A stretch of 12,718 bases of DNA from Chloroflexota bacterium (GCA_016219235.1 JACRBO010000052.1:1-12718); one strand, 5' to 3'; positions 1-7,120 are shown, counted from the stretch's first letter. Notes: generated by a model not told the origin, from the letters alone. A program made the numbers and translations.

Positions 1-254
1 AATCGAGCGCGCCGTCTCCAAATTCCTGGTGCTGCACACGGCAGTGACTTCCACCCCGAACGATTTGGCGATCTGCACCGCAAACGTCCCCACCCCGCCT
101 GAGGCGCCATTGATCAAAACCTTTTGCCCGGACCGAATCTGGCCTGAGTCGCGAAGACCCTGCAGGGCGGTAATCGCCGCCATCGGTATGGCCGCTGCTT
201 CCTCGAACGATCGATTGGACGGTTTCAACATTGTGTGTAGACAATTGCTTTCAT
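1..254 (-). pseudogene. MDR-family NAD(P)-dependent oxidoreductase (quinone reductase-like), internally deleted and frameshifted, runs off the left edge
   Basis: The minus strand has a good Shine-Dalgarno (GAGGA) before an ATG at 254-252 and then the typical MDR N-terminus MKAIVYTQ, but this frame stops after nine residues at about position 225. From about 231 a second frame gives [20 protein letters not shown], then a nucleotide-binding loop [17 protein letters not shown], and continues past position 1. In intact relatives the segment before LKPSN is residue 110-120, so roughly 100 residues of the GroES-like substrate domain are missing and the two remnants are out of frame. The family reduces quinones, enones or aldehydes with NAD(P)H. 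The product is almost certainly non-functional. A deletion introduced by assembly is possible. The 3' part lies outside the window. Confidence 0.8.
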
Positions 255-352
255 GAGTTTCCTCTACAATGGCTGTGATCTGGTCAGTTTCAGCTGGTTT
301 ACGACAATCTGTCCCATGCGTCTGCAAAACCTGACGAGTACTGGAGGCTGGT

Positions 353-383
353 GGGGCGGCCGGCTGTTGGCAGGGACCGCCCC
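353..383 (-). terminator. Hairpin downstream of the small membrane protein gene
   Basis: GGGGCGG (353-359) pairs with CCGCCCC (377-383) around a 17-nt loop. It starts 12 bp after the stop codon of the minus-strand gene at 395. There is no T-run after the stem, so it is only terminator-like. The rest of 255-394 holds the Shine-Dalgarno of the MDR remnant and no promoter that I could defend. Confidence 0.35.
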
Positions 384-394
384 GGCTAATCGGG

Positions 395-787
395 TTACCT
401 GGCTGCCGGCTCGGTCTCGTGCAGCTTGCGATGCCATTCCTGCACCATCGGCGGCACGTTCTTATCCCACTCGCCCTGATTCCACGGACCATGTCCCCAT
501 GGGCCGCGACGCCAGCCGCCGAAAAACAGGCCGCGCAGCGCGCCGAAGATCAGGCAGAAGAACAGCAGCGGGAAGATCAGCCCGAAGATCCCAAAGCCAT
601 AACCGAAAGGCCGATGCAGCCCGTAGTACGCATACGGCGCAACGACGCCGTTCGCGCCATCGGGCAAAGCCACCTGCCCGCTGGCTGCGAGGCCGCTCGC
701 GACGCCCGCGTTATACACGCCCGCCCCCAGCCCGACCACCACGCCAATCAACACTAACGCCATCATCACCTGTAAAAAGACACGCAT
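395..787 (-). CDS. Small two-helix membrane protein, Gly/Trp-rich, function unknown
   Basis: The protein is 130 residues. The ATG at 787-785 is chosen over an upstream GTG at 802 because AAAGGAG lies about five bases before it. Residues 1-24 form a first hydrophobic helix ([20 protein letters not shown]). A short Gly/Ala/Tyr-rich loop follows, then a second helix around residues 66-86 ([20 protein letters not shown]). The tail is rich in Gly, Trp and Pro ([20 protein letters not shown]) and ends in a conserved-looking [14 protein letters not shown] segment. Proteins of this build occur in Chloroflexota and Actinobacteria without known function. The tail is probably cytoplasmic. A possible -10 (TAATAT, complement of 836-841) would give a leader of about 40 nt. 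The gene is divergent from the YdcF-like gene. Confidence 0.75.
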   Translation of the reverse strand: MRVFLQVMMALVLIGVVVGLGAGVYNAGVASGLAASGQVALPDGANGVVAPYAYYGLHRPFGYGFGIFGLIFPLLFFCLIFGALRGLFFGGWRRGPWGHGPWNQGEWDKNVPPMVQEWHRKLHETEPAAR

Positions 788-919
788 GTTACTCCTTTGC
801 ACATTCGATCGGTGTTCGACCGTCTTGAGATGCGGATATTATCGGGTCGAATTGTGAACTAAATATGAATCGGGTGCGGAGAATGTGCGAAGGTCGGGCG
901 TCTGCCGGGCGAACGCCGG

Positions 920-948
920 TTGACGGATCGGGCCGCACACGGTAGCAT
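920..948 (+). promoter_or_regulatory. Sigma70-type promoter for the YdcF-like gene, predicting a leaderless transcript
   Basis: TTGACG (920-925) and TAGCAT (943-948) are separated by exactly 17 bp. The expected transcription start, 6-9 bases after the -10, falls at about 955-957, which is the ATG itself. No Shine-Dalgarno precedes that ATG, which fits leaderless translation. Confidence 0.5.
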
Positions 949-956
949 GCGGCCCG

Positions 957-1574
957 ATGAAACGCAAACGTTTGTGGCGACTGATGTTGTTGACACTGCC
1001 GCCGCTTGGAATTGCCCTGATTAGCGGGCTGGTCATTATCGATCAATTCGGTTACGTCGATCAAACGCAGCCCGCCGATGTCATCGTCGTGCTGGGGGCG
1101 CAGGTGCGAGGTGACGGCCAGCCGGGCACATCGCTGGCGCGGCGCGCGGCCCACGCAGCCAGTCTGGATCAGCAGGGCTATGCTGATTTCGTGATGTGCA
1201 GCGGCGGCGTGGGGGACAATCCGCCTTCGGAAGCGCGAGCCGCGTGCAGGCGTGTGATGGAGTTGGGCGTACCGCCCGAGGCGATCGTTTACGAAGAAGA
1301 GGCTCACAGCACCGAAGAAAACGCGGCTTTTTCAGCCAAACTCATGCGTGCTCACGGTTGGCGATCGGCCATTTTGGCGACCGACGGCTTTCACCTGTTC
1401 CGCGCTGCGTGGATGTTTCAGCGCGCGGGCATCACCGTCTATTCCAGCCCCGCGCAGATCACCGGCGGGCCGATGGATACCATCGAACGATTGGGCCGCG
1501 AAGTGCGCGAGGTTTTTGGTCTGGCATGGTATGGTGCGCGGGTGCTGGTGAATGCGGATGTGACGAAGCCGTGA
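957..1574 (+). CDS. YdcF/SanA-like DUF218 membrane-anchored protein
   Basis: The protein is 205 residues. An N-terminal basic stretch (MKRKRLWR) and one hydrophobic helix (about 9-29) anchor a DUF218 domain. Family signatures are ADVIVVLGAQV (40-50), GTSLARRAAHAASL (57-70), the CSGG loop (81-84), SEARA (91-95), EAHSTEENAAFSAKLM (115-130) and ATDGFHLFRAAWMF (141-154). SanA/YdcF proteins are envelope-associated and linked to barrier function; the reaction is not established, though the fold may bind nucleotide or S-adenosylmethionine. The ATG at 957 is used because the helix begins right after it; no ribosome site is visible. The stop TGA (1572-1574) lies in the first unit of the heptamer tract that follows. 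The neighbouring gene on the right converges on it. Confidence 0.85.
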   Translation: MKRKRLWRLMLLTLPPLGIALISGLVIIDQFGYVDQTQPADVIVVLGAQVRGDGQPGTSLARRAAHAASLDQQGYADFVMCSGGVGDNPPSEARAACRRVMELGVPPEAIVYEEEAHSTEENAAFSAKLMRAHGWRSAILATDGFHLFRAAWMFQRAGITVYSSPAQITGGPMDTIERLGREVREVFGLAWYGARVLVNADVTKP

Positions 1575-1644
1575 TGACGAGTGACGAGTGATGAGTGCTG
1601 AGTGATGAGTGATGAGTGACGAGTAATTTACTCGTTACTTGTTA
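1571..1644 (+). repeat. GAGTGAT-type heptamer tract with an inverted half, interrupted by the IS
   Basis: Eight 7-bp units, mostly (T/C)GAGTGA, run from 1571 to 1626. After a single T at 1627 the repeat continues in inverse orientation (TTACTCG, TTACTTG, TTA...) to 1644, and resumes after the IS at 3444-3451 (CTCATTAC). Before the IS came in, the tract contained an imperfect palindrome with 25-nt arms (1602-1626 against 1628-1644 plus 3444-3451) of which 20 positions pair exactly. It lies between two convergent genes, so it may have worked as a bidirectional terminator. Confidence 0.85.
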
Positions 1645-1653
1645 CCTATTTTC

Positions 1654-1679
1654 CGCTACCCCCTAACCGGGGTTTAGCG
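1654..1679 (+). other. Hairpin at the IS left end, next to the transposase promoter
   Basis: CGCTA (1654-1658) pairs with TAGCG (1675-1679), and CCCC pairs with GGGG (1669-1672) inside it. The structure overlaps the left inverted repeat. A weak promoter follows: TTTAGC (1673-1678), 17 bp, TACAAT (1696-1701). Transcription coming from outside would fold this hairpin, whereas the element's own promoter would skip it. Such an arrangement limits transposase made from read-through transcripts in some IS families; here that is inferred from position only. Confidence 0.35.
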
Positions 1680-1719
1680 ACCTAAGCGGCTGGCGTACAA
1701 TCTCTTTGGAGGTGGAGCG

Positions 1720-3426
1720 ATGCCAGCCAAAGTCAAGGCGGCGCAAGCCGCGCTCGCAGCAGACGAATACCGAACAGTGATGGTCGGCGGCGCGTATCTG
1801 GTCAAGGCGCTGCTGAAGAAACTGAAAGTGGCGGAGGCCATTGATCAGGTGTTGACGTACCAGCCCGAGATTGACGCCAGTTATGGCCAATTGGCTGAGG
1901 TGGTGATCACGAATCGGCTGACCTTTACGCCCGAACCGTTGGTTCATCTGGGCGACTGGGCCGCCGAGCGCGGGATCGATCGCGTGTTCGGCCTGAACGC
2001 CGCGTGGTTGGACGATGATCGCTTGGGCGCGATGCTCGACGGGGTGGCCGACCATCAAGTGGATATCTGGAGTGGGGTTCTGGCTAACGCGGTGAAGGCC
2101 TTCGGTCTGACCTTGGACGAGTTGCATGACGACACGACCAGCGTGTACTTCGAAGGCGACTACGAAGACGCCGCCGGGCAGCCGCTGGGCGGCGGCGAGC
2201 GGGTGCCCTTGATGGTCGAAGGCTACAACAAGGATGGGCAACGCCACAAGGTGCAGATCGTGCTGAGCCTGATCGTCACCCCTGACCGCGTGCCGGTCTG
2301 GTACCATCCGTGGGATGGCAATCAGACCGACGAGGCGGTGTATGCCGCGGATCTGGCCGAGTTGCGCCGGACGTTGCTGGTCCCGGCCAATGCCGTGCTG
2401 ATTGGAGATCGCAAGCTGTGCAACCAGGCGACGCTGCTGAAGTTCTGCCAGCAGCACCAGCGTTTCTTGGGCGCGCATCCCTGGACGCCAACGGCCCAAA
2501 CGGTCTGGGCAGAGACCTTCGCCCAACTGGCGGCGGGCCACCTGGCCGGGCAATCTGTCGACTATGTCAGCCAAAACAACGCGCGCAAGCCTGAAGCCGA
2601 GCGCCCGGAGTATCGGGTCTGCGAAGTTCCCCACCGGCTGGTCGACCCACACACCGGCGAGGTGTATACGCTGCGTTGGATTTTTTCGCATTCCAGCGAC
2701 AAGGCCGCAGGGGACGCGCACCGCCGCGAGAAAGCGTTGGCGGCGGGCGAGGAAGTGCTGCGCCATATGGCGGCGCGGGTCGGCAAGTACACCTACACGG
2801 CGCACGCCGTGATTGAGGCGCGTCTGACCCAAGAATTGCGCCAGGCCAAGGCCCTGGACTACTTCAGCTACACGCTGACCGGTACGGACGGGCAGAAAGA
2901 TTGGCAGTTGCGCTGGCGGCGGTGCACCAAGACCATTGACGCGGACGCCCGGTTCGATGGCGTCGCGTTGCTGTGCACGACTGTCCCGGCGGCGGACTGG
3001 TCGGCAGGCCACGTGATGATCAAGTACAAAGAGCAAGTAGTCGCGGAGCAGGCGATCGATTTCATCAAGAGCCCGGTGCAGATTCGCCCCATGTGGTTGC
3101 ATCAACCGCGGCGCATCGCCGGACTCACGTTGCTGATCATGCTGGCCACCTTGCTCGCCGCTTTGCTGGAACGCCAAGTCCGGGGCTGGATCGCTAAACA
3201 AGGCGCGCGCTGCCAGGGCTGGCAAGGGCTGCGCCCCGGCCGGCGGCGCACCAAGACGCCCACCGCCGAGGCGTTGTTGCGCGCGTTTGCGGACTATGCC
3301 CTGGTGATTGTGCGCCGACGTGGTCGGGAACAGATTCATACGCCAGACCTCAGACCCTTGCAGCAGCAGATTTGGAATGCCTTGCAATTGCCACCGCTCA
3401 GTGAGCTAACCCTTGCAACAGGGTAG
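1720..3426 (+). CDS. IS1634-family transposase (DDE, IS4 superfamily)
   Basis: The protein is 568 residues, normal for this family. The N-terminal third (1-125) matches the build of the DUF4277 domain seen in IS1634 transposases (MVGGAYLVKALLKKLKVAEAI, then VVITNRLTFTPEPL). The DDE domain follows: first Asp in HDDTTSVYFEG (D138), second in AVLIGDRKL (D230), a long insertion domain, and Glu in YKEQVVAEQAIDFIK (E443). The last motif has the Y-x2-x-x3-E-x6-K spacing of the IS4 YREK signature, with Gln in the Arg place. LHQPRRIAGLTLLIMLATLL (460-479) is the usual hydrophobic C-terminal block. GGAGGTGG (1708-1715) precedes the ATG. The enzyme cuts and joins the element's ends. All catalytic residues seem present. 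Confidence 0.93.
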   Translation: MPAKVKAAQAALAADEYRTVMVGGAYLVKALLKKLKVAEAIDQVLTYQPEIDASYGQLAEVVITNRLTFTPEPLVHLGDWAAERGIDRVFGLNAAWLDDDRLGAMLDGVADHQVDIWSGVLANAVKAFGLTLDELHDDTTSVYFEGDYEDAAGQPLGGGERVPLMVEGYNKDGQRHKVQIVLSLIVTPDRVPVWYHPWDGNQTDEAVYAADLAELRRTLLVPANAVLIGDRKLCNQATLLKFCQQHQRFLGAHPWTPTAQTVWAETFAQLAAGHLAGQSVDYVSQNNARKPEAERPEYRVCEVPHRLVDPHTGEVYTLRWIFSHSSDKAAGDAHRREKALAAGEEVLRHMAARVGKYTYTAHAVIEARLTQELRQAKALDYFSYTLTGTDGQKDWQLRWRRCTKTIDADARFDGVALLCTTVPAADWSAGHVMIKYKEQVVAEQAIDFIKSPVQIRPMWLHQPRRIAGLTLLIMLATLLAALLERQVRGWIAKQGARCQGWQGLRPGRRRTKTPTAEALLRAFADYALVIVRRRGREQIHTPDLRPLQQQIWNALQLPPLSELTLATG

Positions 3427-4102
3427 CGGAAAATAGGTTGTTACTCATTACTTTATCAAACGCATCGTCGGCCAGATCGATCAGCGATCCAACCACCTTG
3501 TCTGCCTCTAGCGCCGTGTGCGTCGTCAACACCCCGATGGTTTTCATGCCCGCCCGGCGCGCGCCCTCCAGTCCGGCGGGCGCGTCTTCAACCACGATGC
3601 AGTTCGCGGGGACCACACCCAGCCGATCGGCGGCGAGCAGAAACGGTTCCGGATGCGGCTTGCCGTTGATCACGTCATCCCCGCACACGATCGTATCCAC
3701 CAGGTGATCGAGCCGCGTGGCCTCCACGGCGGCCTCGACGTTGAGGCGCGGCGCGGAGGTGACGATGGCGTGCCGCCAGCCGTCCGTGCGCAACGTGTTT
3801 AGCCAATGCTCCACGCCGGGTAGCAGCGGCAGGCCGCGTTCGCGCATGATCGTGCGATAGCGTTCTTCTTTCGCCAGCACGATCTGCTCGATCTCGGCCG
3901 GGGGGCCATCGATCTTGAGAAAGTCACGCACGATTTCTTCATTGCGCAAACCATTAGTCGGCAGAAAAGTCTCGACGCTGAAGTGATAGCCCAACGGCTG
4001 CAGCACGTCGTTCCACGCTTCCCAATGATAGGCCATCGAGTCGATCAGCGTGCCGTCCATATCCCATAACACGGCCCGCGGTTGATTATTGCTTGAGTTC
4101 AT
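3398..4102 (-). CDS. HAD-superfamily hydrolase (beta-phosphoglucomutase/phosphatase-like), C-terminus replaced by IS sequence
   Basis: The protein is 234 residues from the ATG at 4102-4100; a TTG six bases upstream is less likely. HAD motifs: I, WDMDGTLID with D14 and D16; II, VTSAP with S117; III, GKPHPEPF with K148; IV, VVEDAPAGLEGARRAGM with E172 and D173. A helical cap lies between motifs I and II (about 22-90), as in subfamily IA phosphatases and beta-phosphoglucomutases. The substrate cannot be told. Residues 1-221 are host-coded; residue 222 straddles the IS junction, and the next 12 residues (LFSATLLQGLAH) come from the right end of the IS. Without the IS the frame would read MSNK and stop at TAA in the heptamer tract. 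The core fold should be unaffected. The gene is divergent from the nucleoside kinase. Confidence 0.88.
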   Translation of the reverse strand: MNSSNNQPRAVLWDMDGTLIDSMAYHWEAWNDVLQPLGYHFSVETFLPTNGLRNEEIVRDFLKIDGPPAEIEQIVLAKEERYRTIMRERGLPLLPGVEHWLNTLRTDGWRHAIVTSAPRLNVEAAVEATRLDHLVDTIVCGDDVINGKPHPEPFLLAADRLGVVPANCIVVEDAPAGLEGARRAGMKTIGVLTTHTALEADKVVGSLIDLADDAFDKVMSNNLFSATLLQGLAH

Positions 4103-4109
4103 GTACAAT
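4082..4109 (+). promoter_or_regulatory. Candidate promoter of the deoxynucleoside kinase gene
   Basis: TTGATT (4082-4087) and TACAAT (4104-4109) are 16 bp apart. The start would be near 4116, giving a leader of about 24 nt with GAGG at 4131-4134. The -35 lies inside the first codons of the divergent HAD gene. Confidence 0.45.
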
Positions 4110-4139
4110 CAATTTCCATTTCTAAGATTCGAGGTCGAT

Positions 4140-4778
4140 ATGGCTAAACATCTCGTGCTCGTCGCAGGCAACATCGGCGCCGGTAAGACCAGTTTGACTG
4201 AGCGCTTAGCCGCGCGTTTGAACTGGACCTCCGGCTTCGAGTCGGTGGCCGACAATCCCTATTTGCCTGACTTCTACGCCAACATGAAGGCGTGGTCGTT
4301 TCATTTGCAGGTGTTCTTCCTGGGTCATCGCGCCGCACAGCACAAGGCGCTGGCAAGCGGCGTGCAGAGCGCCATCATCGATCGTTCGATCTACGAAGAC
4401 GCTTACATCTTTGCGCGGGCCTTGCACGAACTGGGCAACCTGAACGAGCGCGACTATCTGGCCTATCGCCAGTTGTATGAGTTGGTCGTCAATTCACTGC
4501 CCGCGCCTGTGCTGTTGATCTATCTGCGCGCGCCGGTCGAAACGCTGGTCGATCGGATTACGCGCCGCGGCCGCGCGATGGAGTCCACCATCACGCCCGA
4601 GTATCTGCGTCTGCTCGATCGTTACTACGACGAATGGCTGGCCGATTTTAACACATGTCCCGTGCTGACGATTCGCAGTGACAGCCTGGATTTTGTGCAT
4701 CACAACGAGGATTTAGACATCGTAGTGCAGCGCATCGAGGATCGCTTGACGGGCCGCGAGGAAGTGGTGTTTAAGTAA
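4140..4778 (+). CDS. Deoxynucleoside kinase (dNK/dGK-dAK family)
   Basis: The protein is 212 residues, as usual for the bacterial enzymes. The ATG at 4140 is chosen because GAGG lies six bases upstream and the P-loop then starts at residue 10; upstream in-frame ATGs lack a ribosome site. Motifs: P-loop GNIGAGKTS (10-18), FESVADNPYL (33-42), FHLQVFFLGHR (54-64), the family signature IIDRSIYED (79-87, with DRS at 81-83) and the Arg-rich lid TRRGRAMES (141-149). The enzyme phosphorylates deoxynucleosides, most likely deoxyadenosine or deoxyguanosine, with ATP, feeding the salvage pathway to dNTPs in the cytoplasm. Base preference cannot be read reliably. The stop TAA (4776-4778) is the first codon of the AATGCAT heptamer tract. 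Confidence 0.9.
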   Translation: MAKHLVLVAGNIGAGKTSLTERLAARLNWTSGFESVADNPYLPDFYANMKAWSFHLQVFFLGHRAAQHKALASGVQSAIIDRSIYEDAYIFARALHELGNLNERDYLAYRQLYELVVNSLPAPVLLIYLRAPVETLVDRITRRGRAMESTITPEYLRLLDRYYDEWLADFNTCPVLTIRSDSLDFVHHNEDLDIVVQRIEDRLTGREEVVFK

Positions 4779-4831
4779 TGCACAATTCTCAATGCATAAT
4801 GCATAATGCATAATTCACAATGCATAATGCG
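4776..4831 (+). repeat. AATGCAT-type heptamer tract, eight units
   Basis: Units in order: TAATGCA, CAATTCT, CAATGCA, TAATGCA, TAATGCA, TAATTCA, CAATGCA, TAATGCG. The first unit begins exactly at the kinase stop codon. The same repeat family recurs at 12162-12245. The tract lies between convergent genes. Confidence 0.9.
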
Positions 4832-4838
4832 TGGCGAG

Positions 4839-4970
4839 TCAATATCGATCAGATTTCATCCACCCGTTTAATTGTGACGTGGTCAGTACGCGATCGAGAT
4901 AGCCGAAAGTTCCGTGGTCCTTCACCTCGCGCGCCGCTTCGACAAGGCCGCTCAGCGCGGCGCAGTTCAA
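4839..4970 (-). pseudogene. Fragment of a PEP mutase/isocitrate lyase-like gene (C-terminal about 35 codons)
   Basis: The minus strand encodes AALSGLVEAAREVKDHGTFG, YLDRVLTTSQLN and then GWMKSDRY and a stop. It matches the last residues (about 237-268) of the complete gene at 8665-9474. Over 95 bp (4876-4970 against 8681-8775) I count 11 differences, about 88% identity, with no gap. Homology stops abruptly on the upstream side near 4970; no start codon or ribosome site belongs to it. It lies just downstream of the sensor kinase stop. It is a relic of a second copy or of a rearrangement, not a gene. Confidence 0.85.
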
Positions 4971-4998
4971 TCGGGCAATTGCGCAAGAGCTGTCCCTT

Positions 4999-6465
4999 TT
5001 ATGAGACGGGCAGCTGGAGCGTAATGGTCGTGCCGGTGTCCGGATTCGAGGCAATGTCCAGCTCGCCGCCGAGCAAACGGGCGCGTTCGTACATGCCGGC
5101 TAAGCCCAGGTGTCCTGCCCGGATCAACGCTCGCACGTTTGGAACCTCAAAGCCCGGCCCGTTATCCTGGATCGTCACGCCCAATGCCCTGGCTTCGAAG
5201 CACAATTGGACTTTGACGCGGGTGGCGGCAGCCGCATGCCGGCGCACATTGGTCAACGCTTCCTGCACGATGCGGAAGATGGCGAGCTCGATTTCTGGAT
5301 CGAGCCGCCGCTCGTCGCCCACGCTCTCACACTGCGCCTGGACGGCCGGCATCGACTGAGCCAGGTCATCGCAGAGTGAATTCAACGCGATGGGTAAACC
5401 CAGGTCGTCCAATATCGACGAGCGCAGATCATTGCTCATGCGCCGCACATTGTCCACCGCGCCCTGGGCCAGCTGATACAACTCGTCCAGCCGCTGGATA
5501 ACGGCCGCCGGATCGCGTTCAATCTCGTTGCGGCACAATTCGATGCGCTGGATGAAACCGATCAAGTCCTGGACCGTTTCATCATGCAAGTCACGCGAGA
5601 GCCGCTGCCGTTCTTCTTCCTGACTGTGCAGGACCTGAGCCGCGTACTGGCGCAGCGCGCCTTGCTGCTCGGCCAGGCGAATGACCATTTTATTGAACGC
5701 GCTGATCAGGCCGCGCACTTCCAACGGCCCCTCGACTTTGAGCGGATGAAAGATGCCGCCCGGTACGATGGCGCTGGTTTGATCAGCCAGCACGGTCAGC
5801 GGTCTCAACACTCGATCGGCGCTGATGGCTAACATGATCAATGACAGGGCCGTGCCCAGTGCGAGCAGGGCCGCCAGGCCCCACTGGTAATAAACGGCCG
5901 GCGCAACGATCGATGACCACTTTTCTTCCATCATCAATTCCCAACCCGACTCCGCGACGGGCGCCAACGATACAATGACTTGCTCGGTAGACCAGGGCGT
6001 CTCGTGCAGCACACTGCGCGGCTGATGATCGCTGATCAGTTTTCTCACGACCAGGTCGGTGGTCACGCGGGAGCCGATCGCTGAGCCTGCCGGCCAGACG
6101 ATGACCTGACCGGTTGGGTCGATCACGTAGAGTTTTCGGGCGGGTCCCTGTGAGGTCTGCACGAAGGTGGACAAATCGTGCAGGGCTTGCGCCTCACGCA
6201 CCGAGGGCGCGCTGCCGCTGGCGAGCGCGGCCGCCGCGTCCTGAAGCACGGGCAGTTGCTGTTGCAGCAGGGTGTTTAGACTGGCCGCCGTCACCTGGGC
6301 CAAAGCCGTATTCCGTTGCAAGGTAAACTCCAGGAAGAGATTATGGAGTGCCGATGTGCCGAGCAGGATGGCGGCCAGACCAAAGAAGATGAGCGGGAAC
6401 AATGCGGCCAGCAGCAGCTGCCGTCGAATACGCGGCTCGCCGGCGGGGCCGGCGTTATTCAACAT
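4999..6465 (-). CDS. Membrane sensor histidine kinase, NarL/LiaS type (HisKA_3)
   Basis: The protein is 488 residues from the ATG at 6465-6463, which has GGAG five bases upstream and overlaps the regulator's end by 11 bp; a start at 6501 is open but would overlap more and lacks a ribosome site. Order: basic N-terminus, membrane helix 1 (about 16-38), extracytoplasmic region of about 155 residues (39-194; LYVIDPTGQVIVWPAGSAIG suggests a Cache/PAS-like sensor), helix 2 (195-217), HAMP (about 218-270), HisKA_3 with LSRDLHDETVQD (His294), and HATPase_c with EALTNVRRH (N-box), DNGPGF (434-439) and GHLGLAGM (451-458). It autophosphorylates and passes phosphate to the adjacent regulator. The extracellular domain should bind a small ligand, which is unknown. 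Confidence 0.92.
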   Translation of the reverse strand: MLNNAGPAGEPRIRRQLLLAALFPLIFFGLAAILLGTSALHNLFLEFTLQRNTALAQVTAASLNTLLQQQLPVLQDAAAALASGSAPSVREAQALHDLSTFVQTSQGPARKLYVIDPTGQVIVWPAGSAIGSRVTTDLVVRKLISDHQPRSVLHETPWSTEQVIVSLAPVAESGWELMMEEKWSSIVAPAVYYQWGLAALLALGTALSLIMLAISADRVLRPLTVLADQTSAIVPGGIFHPLKVEGPLEVRGLISAFNKMVIRLAEQQGALRQYAAQVLHSQEEERQRLSRDLHDETVQDLIGFIQRIELCRNEIERDPAAVIQRLDELYQLAQGAVDNVRRMSNDLRSSILDDLGLPIALNSLCDDLAQSMPAVQAQCESVGDERRLDPEIELAIFRIVQEALTNVRRHAAAATRVKVQLCFEARALGVTIQDNGPGFEVPNVRALIRAGHLGLAGMYERARLLGGELDIASNPDTGTTITLQLPVS

Positions 6466-7120
6466 CCGGCTCCAACGTGAGCCAGCGCTGGCCGATGGCA
6501 TAGGCCACCGCTCCAGCGCGGCTGGTGCTGCCTAACTTGCCGAAGATATTTCGCAGATGGACCTGAACCGTTTGCGGACTGATCGATAACGCGTCGCCAA
6601 TGGCTTTGTTGTTCTTGCCCAGAGCCGCGGCGCGCAGCACCTCCAACTCTCGTTCGGTCAGCCCCTCACGCATGGTTTCGTTGCGATACAGCTGTTTGCC
6701 GGTCGGCTTATTGATCAGCTTGCTGACAACGCGTGGATCGAGCGCAGTCGCGCCGGCATGGACTGTTCGAATCGCGTTGGCCAGCTCGGCCCCGCTGGAC
6801 GTTTTGAGCAGATAGCCGCTGGCGCCCGCTTCCAGCAATGGAAAAACGTAGCGGTCATCATCGTAGGCCGACAAGATCAACACCTGGATCTGCGGCTGCT
6901 GGCGCTTGATCGTTTTGGTCGCCTCGATGCCATTCATTTCCGGCAGCCGGACATCCATGATGACGATGTCGGGACACAACTCAATTGCCTGGCGAACGGC
7001 TTCCAGCCCGTCGGCGGCCTCGCCTACGACACACAAATCAGGCGCTTGCTGCAACAACTGGCGGGTCCCCTCGCGGACGATCTTGTGATCTTCGGCTAAC
7101 AGCACTCGGATATGGCTCAT
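6455..7120 (-). CDS. Two-component response regulator, NarL/FixJ family
   Basis: The protein is 221 residues. The start MSHIRVLLAEDH (7120-7118) is chosen because GGGAG lies upstream and the receiver domain begins there; the longer frame to 7198 would only add non-conserved residues. Receiver domain (1-120): acidic pair E10/D11, phosphoacceptor D56 in DIVIMDVRLP, S84 in LILSAYD, K106 in GYLLKTSSG. LuxR-type helix-turn-helix (about 153-215): LTERELEVLRAAALGKNNKA, then TVQVHLRNIFGKLG. It is a DNA-binding transcription factor activated by the kinase encoded next, with which it is translationally coupled. Its divergent neighbour amtB is the nearest possible target besides its own operon. Confidence 0.94.
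   Translation of the reverse strand: MSHIRVLLAEDHKIVREGTRQLLQQAPDLCVVGEAADGLEAVRQAIELCPDIVIMDVRLPEMNGIEATKTIKRQQPQIQVLILSAYDDDRYVFPLLEAGASGYLLKTSSGAELANAIRTVHAGATALDPRVVSKLINKPTGKQLYRNETMREGLTERELEVLRAAALGKNNKAIGDALSISPQTVQVHLRNIFGKLGSTSRAGAVAYAIGQRWLTLEPDVE

Larger units (their letters stand above)
1645..3437 (+). mobile_element. Complete IS1634-like (IS4 superfamily) insertion sequence, 1793 bp
   Basis: The ends are perfect 17-bp inverted repeats: 1645-1661 reads CCTATTTTCCGCTACCC and 3421-3437 is its exact complement. The host sequence TTGTTA occurs directly outside both ends (1639-1644 and 3438-3443), a clean 6-bp target duplication, in line with the family's 5-6 bp. A single transposase gene fills the element, and its stop codon TAG (3424-3426) lies inside the right inverted repeat. 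Perfect ends, perfect target duplication and an open transposase frame indicate a recent, probably active insertion. It landed in a heptamer tract and at the stop codon of the HAD gene. Confidence 0.93.

Noticed and set aside
253..828. Arg/Ser/Pro-rich plus-strand frame over the small membrane protein gene
   Set aside because: Antisense to a gene with a good ribosome site and membrane helices; composition is that of a shadow frame.
1663..3387. Long open frame (574 codons) antisense to the transposase
   Set aside because: It mirrors the codon pattern of a clear transposase, is rich in Gln, Arg and Pro, and has no ribosome site or known domain.
4089..4139. Upstream start for the kinase (17 extra residues)
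   Set aside because: GAGG before the ATG at 4140 and the position of the P-loop support the shorter protein; the predicted promoter also lies within the extension.
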